Assembly: GCA_009695065.1 (NCBI GenBank)
Contig: SIBR01000008.1
Span: forward strand, 1 to 64,000
DNA from: Opitutus sp.
GTDB lineage: Bacteria; Verrucomicrobiota; Verrucomicrobiae; Opitutales; Opitutaceae
Reading direction: 5' to 3'
DNA: 64,000 nt
Part shown: piece by piece, positions 29,120 to 38,143 of the stretch
Numbering within the stretch: the stretch's first letter is position 1
How the letters are laid out: every line of letters starts with the position of its first letter
The notes under the pieces: model-generated
Told to the model about the DNA's origin: nothing
Seen by the model: the letters and a program-made list of their open reading frames with translations, nothing else
The model's database searches: none
Program-made: the position numbers and the translations under genes

Positions 29120-29500
29120 TCAATTCCGCCGCAACGCGAAGTAGAGCACCGTAACGCCGAGGATCAGAACGGCGAAGGCCCCGATGAGGTAGAGCAGGCA
29201 ACCTTTCTTGATGTCGGTGTGCAGGGATTTCGGGGGAATCTTGTACTCCTCCAGCATCGCGGCGGCCATCGCATCGATCGTGCCTGCGGCGGCCGGCGGG
29301 GTACTGACCAGCGCGGCCGGTGTTACGACCCGGGCGGGAGCCGCTGGCTTTGGCGCGGGCGGGGAGGTCGGCGGCGCCGGCGTGACGACGGGCGCGTCCG
29401 GCGGCGGCGGTTGAGCGGCGTTGATTTCCGCGTCGAGCCAGTTGAGCTGCTCCTGCACGAGCGCACGCTGGCGGCGGAGATCGGCGAGTCGGTCGGACAT
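29120..29500 (-). CDS. Small membrane protein with coiled coil and Pro/Ala linker, 126 aa
   Basis: Not assigned to a family. Residues 1-30 (MSDRLADLRRQRALVQEQLN) form a likely coiled coil. A Pro/Ala/Val-rich linker of about 45 residues follows, then YKIPPKSLHTDIKKG. One membrane helix (YLIGAFAVLILGVTVLYFAL) ends in RRN. The layout suggests a cytoplasmic N-terminus anchored by a C-terminal tail. It is convergent with pheA and lies 71 bp beyond the rpmA terminator. Confidence 0.7.
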   Translation of the reverse strand: MSDRLADLRRQRALVQEQLNWLDAEINAAQPPPPDAPVVTPAPPTSPPAPKPAAPARVVTPAALVSTPPAAAGTIDAMAAAMLEEYKIPPKSLHTDIKKGCLLYLIGAFAVLILGVTVLYFALRRN

Positions 29501-29560
29501 CGGGCGGAACGGTGGAGCGGGCGTCGAAAACGGGCAAGCCTTGGGCGGCCGCGGGCGGCT

Positions 29561-29593
29561 GAAAATAAAAAGGGCCGGTCAAAAGACCGGCCC
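29561..29593 (-). terminator. Rho-independent terminator of the rplU-rpmA operon
   Basis: GGGCCGGTC (29572-29580) pairs perfectly with GACCGGCCC (29585-29593) around an AAAA loop. On the minus strand it is followed by TTTTTATTTTC. It lies 30 bp beyond the rpmA stop codon. Confidence 0.92.
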
Positions 29594-29622
29594 GAGAGTG
29601 ACGATCCCCGAGGGGAGAGGCG

Positions 29623-29868
29623 TCAAGCCGTGACGATGGACACCGAGCGGTGGACCTTGTCGTACGTGACCGTGCCATCCTTGAGCGCGAACAGCGTCCA
29701 ATCGCGGCCGGTGCCGACGTTCTTGCCGGCGTGCAGCTTGGTGCCGCGCTGCCGAACGAGGATGTTGCCGGCGATGGCGGCCTGGCCGCCAAACATTTTA
29801 ATGCCGAGCCGCTTTGAGTGGCTCTCGCGACCGTTGGTGGATGTGCTCTGACCTTTCTTGTGCGCCAT
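29623..29868 (-). CDS. rpmA: 50S ribosomal protein L27, 81 aa
   Basis: Peptidyl-transferase-centre protein. It begins [20 protein letters not shown] with no cleavable N-terminal extension and contains the family core [18 protein letters not shown]. Standard length. It follows rplU by 14 bp in the usual rplU-rpmA operon. Confidence 0.98.
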   Translation of the reverse strand: MAHKKGQSTSTNGRESHSKRLGIKMFGGQAAIAGNILVRQRGTKLHAGKNVGTGRDWTLFALKDGTVTYDKVHRSVSIVTA

Positions 29869-29882
29869 GACGAATAATCTCC

Positions 29883-30197
29883 TTAAGCGTTAATGGTTTG
29901 AATCTTGATGACCGACAGCTCCTGGCGATGGCCACGCTTACGCTCCATGCCCTTGCGCTTCTTCTTCTTGAAAACGATCACTTTGTCCCCGCGCTTGTTC
30001 TCGAGGATGGTGGCCGAGACGGTTGCACCGGAAAGAGTCGGGGTGCCGACCTTGAAATTAGCACCTTCGCCGGCCGCCAAAACGTCCTTAATCTCGACGG
30101 TGGAACCCTTTTCGGTGCCGGGATAGCGGTTGACGGTGAGAATGTCGCCCTCGGTCACAGTGAACTGCTGGCCTTGGGTCTTGATGGTCGCTTTCAT
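29883..30197 (-). CDS. rplU: 50S ribosomal protein L21, 104 aa
   Basis: Binds 23S rRNA during large-subunit assembly. It starts [18 protein letters not shown] (ATG at 30197); the upstream extension of the frame to 30269 is not part of L21. The basic RNA-binding motif [20 protein letters not shown] is near the C-terminus. First gene of the operon with rpmA. Confidence 0.98.
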   Translation of the reverse strand: MKATIKTQGQQFTVTEGDILTVNRYPGTEKGSTVEIKDVLAAGEGANFKVGTPTLSGATVSATILENKRGDKVIVFKKKKRKGMERKRGHRQELSVIKIQTINA

Positions 30198-30353
30198 AAA
30201 TAAAACTGCGGAATAAGCGGTTTGGCGCGAGTCAACGCAAGGATTATTTGGCAGGAACGCGATAACCAAAGGAGGCCGCCGTCGTCGCGGCGCCGGGAAA
30301 GGTGCGCCGACTGGTTCTCGGGGCCACCCGGTAACCGGTCGCGGACGGGCCGT

Positions 30354-31265
30354 TCACTCAGACAAATCGGGAAATTCGGCGACCCCGGGATGCGCGGCGT
30401 TGGCGGCGGCGTGGGGCAGGGACCACGCCACGGCGTCGCGCCAGCTCAGGCCTTGGTGAAAGCGCGCGTGCAACAGGCAGGCGAGCATGACGTCGCCCGA
30501 ACCGGTCGGCGAAACCTCCCGCACCCGGGGCGGGGCGATCGTTTCCGGATCGGCGGGCTGGGCCATGAACCACACCGGCGCCGCGCCGTCGCTCACGGCC
30601 CAGCGCAAGGCCGCGAACCGGAGGCTGGCGTCGCGGAGGAGTTCGCCGCTGGACAGCTTGTGATTGGCGGAGGCCAGCAGCGTTTCCAGTTCGGCGCGGT
30701 TGATGCGGATGAGGGCAGCGGCTTCGTTGACGAACCAGGCGAGGGGCGGGCCGGAGGTGTCGACGACAAGCGAACCGCGTTCCGGCCAGCGATGAATCGT
30801 CTCCCGCAGCGGATCGAAATCGGCGGATTCCCAGCCGGGCAGGCTGCCGCACACCGCCAGCACGCTGCCGGCGGGCTGGGCGGTGAGAAATTCGGCGCAG
30901 GCGCGAATCGCCGCGGCGTCCGGCGCGGCATCGGGGCCGAGGAAGGTGGTCTCGGGCTGGCCACGTCCCCTTGCGACTGTGCCGGTCCGGGTCGGAGCCG
31001 ACGTGGCGAAATTCCGGAAGGAAAAATTGCCGGCGTGCAGCCAGTTCTCGCACTCGGTGCCCGATGTGCCGCCGGTGTAGCAGAGGGCGGTGTTGGGCGC
31101 GCCGAGGCGGTTGAGCATCTTCGCGACGTTGATGCCCTTGCCGCCGACCTGGAAGGTCTCGCGTTCGGCCCGCTGGGTCGCCCCGGCGGTCCACGTGGCA
31201 AACTCGAGCGTGCGCTCGGCGAGCAAATTGCCGGTGAGGGTGAAGATGTGCGGGGCCGCGGTCAT
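30354..31265 (-). CDS. PfkB-family sugar (phosphate) kinase, 303 aa
   Basis: Ribokinase-fold kinase of the 1-phosphofructokinase/tagatose-6-phosphate kinase branch. The GGKGINVAKMLNRLG motif (from residue 41) is the branch signature. The C-terminal PTGSGDVMLAC supplies the catalytic Asp and anion hole. Its stop-start overlap with the upstream MFS gene is 4 bp (ATGA), so the two are translationally coupled and the kinase probably phosphorylates whatever the transporter imports. The exact sugar is not evident. Confidence 0.88.
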   Translation of the reverse strand: MTAAPHIFTLTGNLLAERTLEFATWTAGATQRAERETFQVGGKGINVAKMLNRLGAPNTALCYTGGTSGTECENWLHAGNFSFRNFATSAPTRTGTVARGRGQPETTFLGPDAAPDAAAIRACAEFLTAQPAGSVLAVCGSLPGWESADFDPLRETIHRWPERGSLVVDTSGPPLAWFVNEAAALIRINRAELETLLASANHKLSSGELLRDASLRFAALRWAVSDGAAPVWFMAQPADPETIAPPRVREVSPTGSGDVMLACLLHARFHQGLSWRDAVAWSLPHAAANAAHPGVAEFPDLSE

Positions 31266-32659
31266 TTTTTCTGCGGACGATAGAAGACGTAGTTTACGAA
31301 GAAATCCAAGCCGAGGACACCGCTCAGGGTGCGAATGTTTCGCATCGCCCCAAACACCATGGTGAGCGAGCTCGCGTGCGGCTCATGCACGCGCAGCAGG
31401 AGCGTGCTGCCCGTCAAGGCGAGGAGCGGCTGGAGCAGAAAACACGTGTGATAGACAGCGAACGGGTCGGGCCAGCGTCCGAGCGCCCAAGTAAGGATGC
31501 TGCCGCCGATGATGGGTGCGATGGCGGCGACGAGCGACGTCACCGCAATGTTGGCGCCGATCGCGAGGTTTTTGGCTTCGAGCGGAATCAGGCGCAGGAG
31601 GATGGTGAACTGCCCCAGGACGAAGCCGGCGCTCGTGATGCCGCCCCACGCCCACATCGCGTAGAGCAGGTTGCGGTTCTCCGGCGTCAGAGTGTACCAT
31701 AGGAAACTCTGCGTCTGCCAGAGGATCAGCGAGAAGGCCATGACGGACTTGTTGCCGTAGCGGTCGAGCAAATGACCCCACGCGGGCAGTGAGAGCGCCC
31801 CGCCGAGAAGCGAGACGGCATTCAGCACGCTGATGTTCCAGGCGGTGAATCCGATCTGCTCCAGCATGAAGACCGAGTAGAACGGACCGAAGCAATTGGC
31901 GGCAAAGCCCCACACGGCGCCGAAGGCGATGAAGACGAGCAACGAGCGGGAACGCGCGAGGACGGCAAACTGCTCGCGCAACGGCAACGCCGGGCCGTGC
32001 CGGTGGCGGCGCGCGCGGATCGGGGTCACCCATTGCCAGCGCAGCGAGAAAACGCGCATGAGCGCGGCGCCGGCGATGATGAGTTGAAAGGCGACCGGCG
32101 AGTAATTCCACCGGGCGAGCGCCCAACCGGCGACGAGCAGGAACGTAAGCGTGGACAGCTGGAGCGCGCCGTTGCGCCGGCCGAAGAATTTGCCGCGCAG
32201 CCGGCCGGGCACCCACTCCTGAATCCAGGCATTCCACGAGACACCGGCCACCGCGGCGAAGCAGCTCGAGAGAAGAGACCACGCCATGAACCAGTGACCG
32301 GCCGCCGTGGGATTGTCGCGCGGCACCCACGGAAGAAAGACGCCCAGCGCAATCCACGTGAGTAGGTGGAGCGTTGCCGCCGTCACCGTGACGGTTTTTG
32401 GCGGCTTCCAGCGGGCGACGAGCGGAGCGACGAAGATCTGGAGAAAATTGCCAACGAAGGGCAGCGCGCTGATGAGCCCGATGGTGGTTTTCGGCAGTGG
32501 AAAGGCGACAACCACCAGCGCACTCATGAACACATTCACGGGCAGCGACATCGTCACGATGGGCATGGCCATGATCCCGTCGGCGGTGCAAAGCCGGAGG
32601 GAGCGCAGGAGGTCCGCCTTGTGTTGCTGCGCGGCGGAGCGCGTGTGAGTTGCGTTCAC
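31262..32659 (-). CDS. Major facilitator superfamily transporter, 465 aa
   Basis: Twelve-helix secondary transporter. After the polar N-terminus (AAQQHKADLLRSLRLCTADG) hydrophobic helices alternate with short loops. Motifs such as LPAWGHLLDRYGNKSVM in the central loop match MFS motif A. It belongs to a branch often found next to sugar-metabolic genes in Verrucomicrobia, and the coupled PfkB kinase supports a carbohydrate substrate, but this is inference. First gene of the pair, divergent from the glycosylase. Confidence 0.87.
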   Translation of the reverse strand: MNATHTRSAAQQHKADLLRSLRLCTADGIMAMPIVTMSLPVNVFMSALVVVAFPLPKTTIGLISALPFVGNFLQIFVAPLVARWKPPKTVTVTAATLHLLTWIALGVFLPWVPRDNPTAAGHWFMAWSLLSSCFAAVAGVSWNAWIQEWVPGRLRGKFFGRRNGALQLSTLTFLLVAGWALARWNYSPVAFQLIIAGAALMRVFSLRWQWVTPIRARRHRHGPALPLREQFAVLARSRSLLVFIAFGAVWGFAANCFGPFYSVFMLEQIGFTAWNISVLNAVSLLGGALSLPAWGHLLDRYGNKSVMAFSLILWQTQSFLWYTLTPENRNLLYAMWAWGGITSAGFVLGQFTILLRLIPLEAKNLAIGANIAVTSLVAAIAPIIGGSILTWALGRWPDPFAVYHTCFLLQPLLALTGSTLLLRVHEPHASSLTMVFGAMRNIRTLSGVLGLDFFVNYVFYRPQKK

Positions 32660-32685
32660 GATGACGGTGGCTGGTGTAACGGAGG

Positions 32686-33381
32686 ATGAGACCGATGATC
32701 GAAACGAAAGCGCTGCAAGCGAAGAAAACGGTGGCGCTCGCCCGCTGGCTGCTCGGAAAACATCTCGTGCGGCGGTTTCCCGACGGCCGGGAGGAGGCGC
32801 GCATGATCGTCGAGACGGAGGCCTACGACGGCGAACGTGACCTGGCCTGTCACGCCCGCGCCGGCCGGACGAAGCGGACCGAAGTCATGTACGCCGCCGG
32901 CGGCATCTGGTATGTCTACCTGTGCTACGGCGTGCATGAATTGTTGAATCTCGTGGTGGGGCCGCGGGACTGGCCGGCGGCGATTTTGATTCGCGGCGTG
33001 GAGGGTGCGATCGGTCTGGGGCGCGTCACGAAGGCGCTCGGCGTCGACCGGCGCCTGAATGCCACTTCCGCGGCCGATGAAACGAACGACCTCTGGCTGG
33101 AGGATCGCGGCGTGCGCGTGCCGCACCGCAGGATGCAGGCGAAGCCACGGGTCGGGGTGGAATATGCCGGGCCGATCTGGTCGATGAAACGGTGGCGGTT
33201 CACGTTCGAACTGCCAGGACGGCCGCAACCTCACGGGCAACGTCCGCGACTGAAATCATCTCCAAAGTCGGCCCGGGCTGCAGCACTCGCACCGTCGGCA
33301 CCGGGGGCGCCCACATCGCCGGATCGGTCGGGCCGAAAAGCAAAATCGCCGGGACCTCGCACGCCGCGGCGAGGTGACTGA
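32686..33381 (+). CDS. DNA-3-methyladenine glycosylase (AAG/MPG family), 231 aa with abnormal tail
   Basis: Base-excision repair glycosylase removing alkylated purines. The fold is complete to about residue 180: TVALARWLLGKHLVRRF, MIVETEAYDGERDLACHA, the VMYAAGGIWYVYLCYGVHE segment and VGVEYAGPIWSMKRWRF. Family members usually end near residue 190-200. Here the frame runs on for about 60 Pro/Ser/Arg-rich residues antisense to the convergent glycosyltransferase gene. That suggests the natural stop was lost or a late frameshift occurred. The enzyme core is likely functional. Confidence 0.88.
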   Translation: MRPMIETKALQAKKTVALARWLLGKHLVRRFPDGREEARMIVETEAYDGERDLACHARAGRTKRTEVMYAAGGIWYVYLCYGVHELLNLVVGPRDWPAAILIRGVEGAIGLGRVTKALGVDRRLNATSAADETNDLWLEDRGVRVPHRRMQAKPRVGVEYAGPIWSMKRWRFTFELPGRPQPHGQRPRLKSSPKSARAAALAPSAPGAPTSPDRSGRKAKSPGPRTPRRGD

Positions 33382-34096
33382 TCCCGGAATCGTGACCGAG
33401 GAAAAGCCGGCAACCGCCGAGTTGCGTGACGAGCGTTTCCAGCGGAAGGTCGACGGCGGGCCGGACATGGGCCGCGATGCCGGCCGAGGTGAGCGGGGCC
33501 CAGCATTCGCGCTCCGCTTCTCCCAGGATGAGAAGAATGGGGCTTGGAAGCGTTCGCATCAGTTCGAGCCAGCGTTCCACCGGCCAGTTCTTGCGGGAGG
33601 AGCCGCTGCCAGGATGGATCGCGACGGCGGCGGAAGTTTCCGTGAACGGTCGCGCGTTCACTGGCGAAAGCGGGTGGTGAAGCGCCCCCGGCTCGATGCC
33701 CAGTTGGCGCAACGGCGCGCAGTAGTGCGCCGCCGCCGGCGCCTCGGTCGGGAGCGCGGCTGCGGCGAGGAAGGTTTGTCCCGCCCGGACCGGAAATTTC
33801 CGCGACAAGGCGCCGTCGGGATCCGGCCAGTAGCTGAGCACGAGGTCGAATTCCGCGAGCCAGACCGCCAGCGCCAGGTTCAGCGGCGCGTCGCCAAACA
33901 GCGCGCCCCAATGCGCCTCGTGCTGCGAGTGGACCGCGTCGAGGAGCCCGCGATTCCGGGCAAGTTCGGCGGCGCGGGCGTTGCCGGCCAGCTCGATCCG
34001 CGCGGCGGGCCACCTGGCGCGCAGGCCGGCGAGCGCGGGCAGCGTGACGATGAAATCCCCCAGCGCGCCGCCTCTAAGGACGAGAATTTTTTGCAT
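33200..34096 (-). CDS. Glycosyltransferase family 9 (heptosyltransferase-like), 298 aa
   Basis: GT-B fold transferase of the ADP-heptose:LPS heptosyltransferase family, acting at the inner membrane in lipopolysaccharide core assembly. It starts MQKILVLRGGALGDFIVTLP, the family N-terminal motif. The donor-binding half has VAIHPGSGSSRKNWP and FLGHDSGISHLAAACEVP followed by LFGPTDP. Complete. Its start overlaps the end of the upstream DUF3108 gene by 23 bp. Its last 180 bp are antisense to the glycosylase tail. Confidence 0.92.
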   Translation of the reverse strand: MQKILVLRGGALGDFIVTLPALAGLRARWPAARIELAGNARAAELARNRGLLDAVHSQHEAHWGALFGDAPLNLALAVWLAEFDLVLSYWPDPDGALSRKFPVRAGQTFLAAAALPTEAPAAAHYCAPLRQLGIEPGALHHPLSPVNARPFTETSAAVAIHPGSGSSRKNWPVERWLELMRTLPSPILLILGEAERECWAPLTSAGIAAHVRPAVDLPLETLVTQLGGCRLFLGHDSGISHLAAACEVPAILLFGPTDPAMWAPPVPTVRVLQPGPTLEMISVADVAREVAAVLAVRT

Positions 34097-34889
34097 CCGA
34101 CGACGCGGCCGGCTTCATCGCCCGGGCGGGCCCGGGCTGGTAGGCCTCGAGGGTCGCCGTGCCGGTCCCGATGTTGAACTCCACCTCGAATTTCACGGGC
34201 AGACGGTGCACATCTTGGGCGATCCAGACCCGCACCGAGCTGCCACGTTTGAACATTCCCCTCGGGGGTGTCTTGTCCATGCGCGGTTCGAGCACGACCG
34301 TTTGAAAGGTGCCGAGGAGCGTCCGCATTTCCTCGTAACGCGCCATGTGGATTGTGAGCTCGTAGAAATCGTCGTCGAACAGGACCAGCGCATCGCGGGT
34401 CTCACCCGGCTTCAGATCCCACGAACGCGTTTGCAGGAGCCCCATGATCAGGTCGACCGGGTCGCCGGCGGGAATGGTAAGGGTGCACGGTGGTGGAACA
34501 CTCCCGGGGACGGTGTAAAGCGCCGTGCGGTCCGTGTAGTTGAACGACACGGTGTGTTCGGCCTTCTTCTCCCGGGTGGAATTTTTTTCGGTCAATGAGA
34601 GCAGCCGGCCGGATTGCAGGTCGAAGATCGAGCGGGCCTCGGCGTCGAACGGCAGCAGGAGGCGGGCGAGGCGGCGCGTGGAGGTCGTGGTGGTCACGAT
34701 CAGGCACGGTTCCGGGGCAGTCGCATCGGTGTGCGCTTCGATCTTGATATCTCCGGCACCCGGTACGATCGCCCAGGACACCCGGTAGGTGAGATGTTCG
34801 CCGTCCTGCAGCGGCAGGGACGGGGTAGCCTGCGTCAACGACCAAAGAAAGGGGAGCGGTGTGAGCACGCGCGACAGGCGTAATATCAT
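34074..34889 (-). CDS. DUF3108-family exported protein, 271 aa
   Basis: Periplasmic protein of unknown function. It starts MILRLSRVLTPLPFLWSLTQA (signal peptide, ATG at 34889). The conserved start of the domain is GEHLTYRVSWAIVPGAGDI, and RVWIAQDVHRLPVKFEVEF lies near the end; both are typical of DUF3108. Family members often sit with envelope-biogenesis genes, which fits the coupled GT9 gene downstream. The frame extends to 34994 without further homology. Confidence 0.88.
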   Translation of the reverse strand: MILRLSRVLTPLPFLWSLTQATPSLPLQDGEHLTYRVSWAIVPGAGDIKIEAHTDATAPEPCLIVTTTTSTRRLARLLLPFDAEARSIFDLQSGRLLSLTEKNSTREKKAEHTVSFNYTDRTALYTVPGSVPPPCTLTIPAGDPVDLIMGLLQTRSWDLKPGETRDALVLFDDDFYELTIHMARYEEMRTLLGTFQTVVLEPRMDKTPPRGMFKRGSSVRVWIAQDVHRLPVKFEVEFNIGTGTATLEAYQPGPARAMKPAASSDAKNSRP

Positions 34890-35027
34890 GAGGCAACAAC
34901 GGATCGGATCATAGCTCGTGACGCGCAAGCGGTCAGAGTGGAATGTTTCACGCTCCACACGAAGCCAAAAAAATCGGGCACGATCCGTTTCCAACCCGAC
35001 GGGTATCTTTAAGGTTGATGAGCTGAA

Positions 35028-35092
35028 GCTGTAGGAGCGGGTTTATCCCGTGATTCCGACAAGGCATCGCGGCGTAAAGGCGCTCCTACAGC
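35028..35092. repeat. REP-like palindromic element
   Basis: GCTGTAGGAGCG (35028-35039) is perfectly inverted as CGCTCCTACAGC (35081-35092). The left arm continues GGTTTATCCCG. The layout resembles the GTAGGAGCGGG-type repetitive extragenic palindromes known from several Gram-negative groups. Only one copy is visible in this window. Confidence 0.65.
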
Positions 35093-35132
35093 ATACAATG
35101 TTGCAGGCGCATCTGGGTGATGGTTGTCGCGA

Positions 35133-35564
35133 TCAACTGCCCCGCCGCCGGCGCCAGGCTCGGAGCAGACACGCGACGGCGGTCACGCCCAGCCAGCCGA
35201 GGAAAAGTCCGAAAAGACTCGCCAGAATATCCCGCCAGTCGAAGAGGCGGCGTGGCAGCCAGATTTGCACAACCTCCAGCCCGGTCGCGAAAACGCCCTG
35301 GAGCACCGCTGGACGCCAGCCGCAGCCGAGCAGGGTGAAGCCCACGAGCCCGAACGCGAAAAAGGCGGCGACGTTGCGTGCCACGCCATACTCGTCGACC
35401 CACGCGGAAAGCCAGTGCGGCAACCAAGGCAGTTCGCTGAGCCACGGGGATGCGCGCTAGGCAAAAAACATGAAGAGCCCCACGGCACCGCCCAAGCCAA
35501 GCACCTGGATCACCATGAGCCGGCGGCGTTGGACGGAGGTCATTTTCAAGCGGCCGCCCCTCAT
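35133..35564 (-). pseudogene. VanZ-like membrane protein interrupted by an amber codon
   Basis: VanZ family (four-helix membrane protein, function mostly unknown, linked in some species to glycopeptide resistance). The ATG at 35564 overlaps the exonuclease stop by 4 bp (ATGA). The first helix LMVIQVLGLGGAVGLFMFFA is followed by TAG (35457-35459). The same frame then continues RASPWLSELPWLPHWL and shows the family C-terminal core VVQIWLPRRLFDWRDILASL. Trp fits the stop position. With readthrough the product would be 143 aa, the usual size. The second part alone lacks the first helix. Confidence 0.8.
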
Positions 35565-36544
35565 GTCGGGACGGGGAATTCCAACTGGTTGGGCTGCCCG
35601 AGGGCGAGCGCGTCGATGCCGCGGGCGCGGAGGGTTACTGCGAACTCGCGGGCGAAACCGTGCACGGTGAGCACGCGCTTGGGTTGCACGAGGTCGACGA
35701 AGCGCAGCAGATCGGGGAAATCGGCGTGATCCGAGAGCGGAAATGCGGCATGGCAGCGCAGACGATGGATCGCGCCCGGGTCGAGAGCCCAGCCGGTGAT
35801 CGCCGCGGTGCGCACGGCCGGGATGCGGCTCAACAGACCCTGGGAATGCGCCGGACAAATGACGATGTGACCGGCCACTTCGCGAGCGTCGAATTCGCGG
35901 TGCGGCGGGAATTCGACGCCCAGTTGCTCATAGATCCGGGTAAGGCGGAGCGTTTCGCCCTGCAGCATCACGGGCAGACCGGCGCCGCCGAGGGCGCGGA
36001 GCACCTCCTGGCTCTTGCCGAGGCTGTAGCACAGCAGCGCGGGCGTGGCGCCTTCGGCGACGGCGGTCTGGCAAAAGGCGACGAGTTGCGCGATCACCTC
36101 CGCCTCCGGCGGGAAGGCGTAGCGCGGCAGGCCGAACGTCGTCTCCATGATCAGCGTGTCGGCGCGCGGTGTGGCGCACGGCTCGGCGGCGAGACCGGGG
36201 CGGAGTTTGAAGTCGCCGGTGTAGAGCATCGAGCCGTGCTCCCCGGATTCGAGCAGGATCTGGCTCGATCCGAGGATGTGCCCTGCCGGGTACAGCGTGG
36301 CGGTGACGCCAAACTCGAGCGCGTGCGGCCGACCAAAGCGCAGTTCCGTCATCGTCCGGCGGCCGGGGATGCGGGCGTGGAGGAAGCGGGCGGTCGCGGG
36401 GGTGCAGAGAATTTCCTTGTGACGCGCCACGTGGTCGCTGTGAGCGTGCGAGACAAACGCCCGCTCGGCGCGCGCCTGCGCGTCGAGCCACCAGCCGATT
36501 TGCGGAAGGTGGAGGCCTTTGCGATACGTGACATCCCACGCCAT
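35561..36544 (-). CDS. MBL-fold, ligase-associated-type exonuclease, 327 aa
   Basis: Metallo-beta-lactamase nuclease resembling the exonuclease linked to bacterial ATP-dependent DNA ligases and the 3' mRNA-processing family. The zinc motif SHAHSDHVA (HxHxDH) is near residue 32, AGHILGSSQ follows, and the GDFKLRPG Asp and PLSDHADF segments complete the site. No ATP-dependent ligase or partner helicase is in the window. First gene of a probable operon with the broken VanZ gene. Confidence 0.88.
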   Translation of the reverse strand: MAWDVTYRKGLHLPQIGWWLDAQARAERAFVSHAHSDHVARHKEILCTPATARFLHARIPGRRTMTELRFGRPHALEFGVTATLYPAGHILGSSQILLESGEHGSMLYTGDFKLRPGLAAEPCATPRADTLIMETTFGLPRYAFPPEAEVIAQLVAFCQTAVAEGATPALLCYSLGKSQEVLRALGGAGLPVMLQGETLRLTRIYEQLGVEFPPHREFDAREVAGHIVICPAHSQGLLSRIPAVRTAAITGWALDPGAIHRLRCHAAFPLSDHADFPDLLRFVDLVQPKRVLTVHGFAREFAVTLRARGIDALALGQPNQLEFPVPT

Positions 36545-36600
36545 GCCTCACGCAAAGGACGCGGCGGGCGCAACGAAAGGACAAAGCGTGGCCGCCCTGC

Positions 36601-36888
36601 CTAGTTTAGCGCCAGCGCGCCCAGCACGAGGAATAACAACAGCGCCACGCCGGCGGCCCACCAATACCACTTGAGGCCGTTGACGTCGCGCGATGGTCCG
36701 GGCCGATCGGGGCGGGAAGTCGCGTCATCGTCCGGCCACGCTGCGTCGGGCAGATCGAGGCCATCGTAAACCGATGCATCGCGCCAGCCGGTGCGCTCGT
36801 CGGCGCCGCACCCGGGACACGCCCGGGCCGGGCGGGGAATTGACGCGCCGCAGTTGGCGCATTCGGAGGGCGGGGCCCGCTCAGGCAT
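36601..36888 (-). CDS. Small zinc-ribbon membrane protein, 95 aa
   Basis: Two CxxC knuckles (CANCGASIP and CPGCGA, residues 10-27) form a zinc ribbon. An acidic linker follows, then one membrane helix (YWWAAGVALLLFLVLGALAL) at the C-terminus. Function unknown. It overlaps the upstream transporter gene by 8 bp, so the two are translationally coupled. Confidence 0.78.
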   Translation of the reverse strand: MPERAPPSECANCGASIPRPARACPGCGADERTGWRDASVYDGLDLPDAAWPDDDATSRPDRPGPSRDVNGLKWYWWAAGVALLLFLVLGALALN

Positions 36889-38029
36889 CGACGGGCTGAA
36901 AATATTTCAATTTCACCAAGCGCCAGGCCGTGACGAAGAACGCCGTCAGCGGCACCGCGAGCACCATGCCGAGCACTCCGCCAAAGGCCGTGCCCCAGAA
37001 GAAAATGGCCACGATGATCATCATGGGATGCAGTCCCGTGTGGTGCCCCATGATCTTCGGAGTGAGAAACCAGCTTTCGGTGCATTGCACGACCGCCTGC
37101 ACAATCAGCACGTAGCCGACGAGCTGCCAGCCGCCGCCCGGTTGAAAAAAAGCCAGCGGCAGGGTGATGAGAAAGCCGAGGATCGTTCCGAGATAGGGCA
37201 CAACGTTGAGCAAGCCCAGCGCGAGGCCGATGAAGAGGCCGAATTTCAAACCGATCACCGAGTAACCGATGGCGAAGAGCCCGCCCATGGAAAGGCCGAT
37301 CAGGAGCTGACCGCGGAAAAACGCCTCGACGATGGAAACGAACTGAGTGGCGAGAAAGACGACGTCGGTGCGCAACCCGGGGCGCAGGAAGGGAAGATGC
37401 CGGCCGAGATTTTCCGTCGATTCCCGGCGGGCGAGGAGCAGGAAAAAAAGATAAACCGGGATGATCGCGAGATGGGTGAAGAACGCGACGACGTCGAACG
37501 CCCCGCCAAATGCCACCCGCAACGAGGGGATCGTATTGGCAAACAACGCCCGGCTCTCGCCCGTGAGCGCGTCCGTCACGGTCCGCACGCCCGGATTGGC
37601 CAGCTGCCGGCGGGCGAGCTCGATCCACTGCGGATAATTTTCCTGAATATAGTTCGCGGCTTTTTCCCAGAGGGTGGGAAGGTAGGCGACGAATTCGATC
37701 AACTGTGCGGCGATGGGGGGGGCCAGGAGCAACAGGGTGCCACCGACGACGAGGACAAACCCGCCGTAGAGCAGAATGACCGCCGTCAACCGGCGCAAGG
37801 CGAGCCGGCGCTGCACCACCTCCACCACCGGCCGCAGAATCAACGCCAGGACGCCGGCCACCGCCAGCGGCCAGATGACACTCGCAAAAAACGCGAGCAG
37901 CCGCCCGAAGACGATGAAGGTGAGAATCAGCAGGGTCGCCGAGGCGACCACTGCCAGGACGGTCAGGGCGAAGCCAATAGTGCGTCGCTGGCTGGCGGAA
38001 AAAAAAGGCGGGGGGGATTCGGCGGACAC
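36881..38029 (-). CDS. AI-2E family transporter (PerM/TqsA-like), 382 aa
   Basis: Integral membrane protein with about eight helices. The family C-terminal pattern is present: GLALGLLNVVPYLGTILGF followed later by MGHHTGLHPMMIIVAIFFWG. Members export autoinducer-2 or exchange ions; the substrate here is unknown. The start MSAESPPPFFSASQRRTIGF is the only good one. The upstream 115 bp contains the end of the RND-type pseudogene, which runs in the same direction. Confidence 0.9.
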   Translation of the reverse strand: MSAESPPPFFSASQRRTIGFALTVLAVVASATLLILTFIVFGRLLAFFASVIWPLAVAGVLALILRPVVEVVQRRLALRRLTAVILLYGGFVLVVGGTLLLLAPPIAAQLIEFVAYLPTLWEKAANYIQENYPQWIELARRQLANPGVRTVTDALTGESRALFANTIPSLRVAFGGAFDVVAFFTHLAIIPVYLFFLLLARRESTENLGRHLPFLRPGLRTDVVFLATQFVSIVEAFFRGQLLIGLSMGGLFAIGYSVIGLKFGLFIGLALGLLNVVPYLGTILGFLITLPLAFFQPGGGWQLVGYVLIVQAVVQCTESWFLTPKIMGHHTGLHPMMIIVAIFFWGTAFGGVLGMVLAVPLTAFFVTAWRLVKLKYFQPVDA

Positions 38030-38143
38030 GGCGGAACGGCAAAAGAGGCCAGAAGCGGGCGGGAGGCCAGTCTGAAACTGCGGCCCGACACTGGGAGCGC
38101 GGAAGGGTGGTAGGTCGCCGGGCCGGCGAACGGAACGCCGGGC

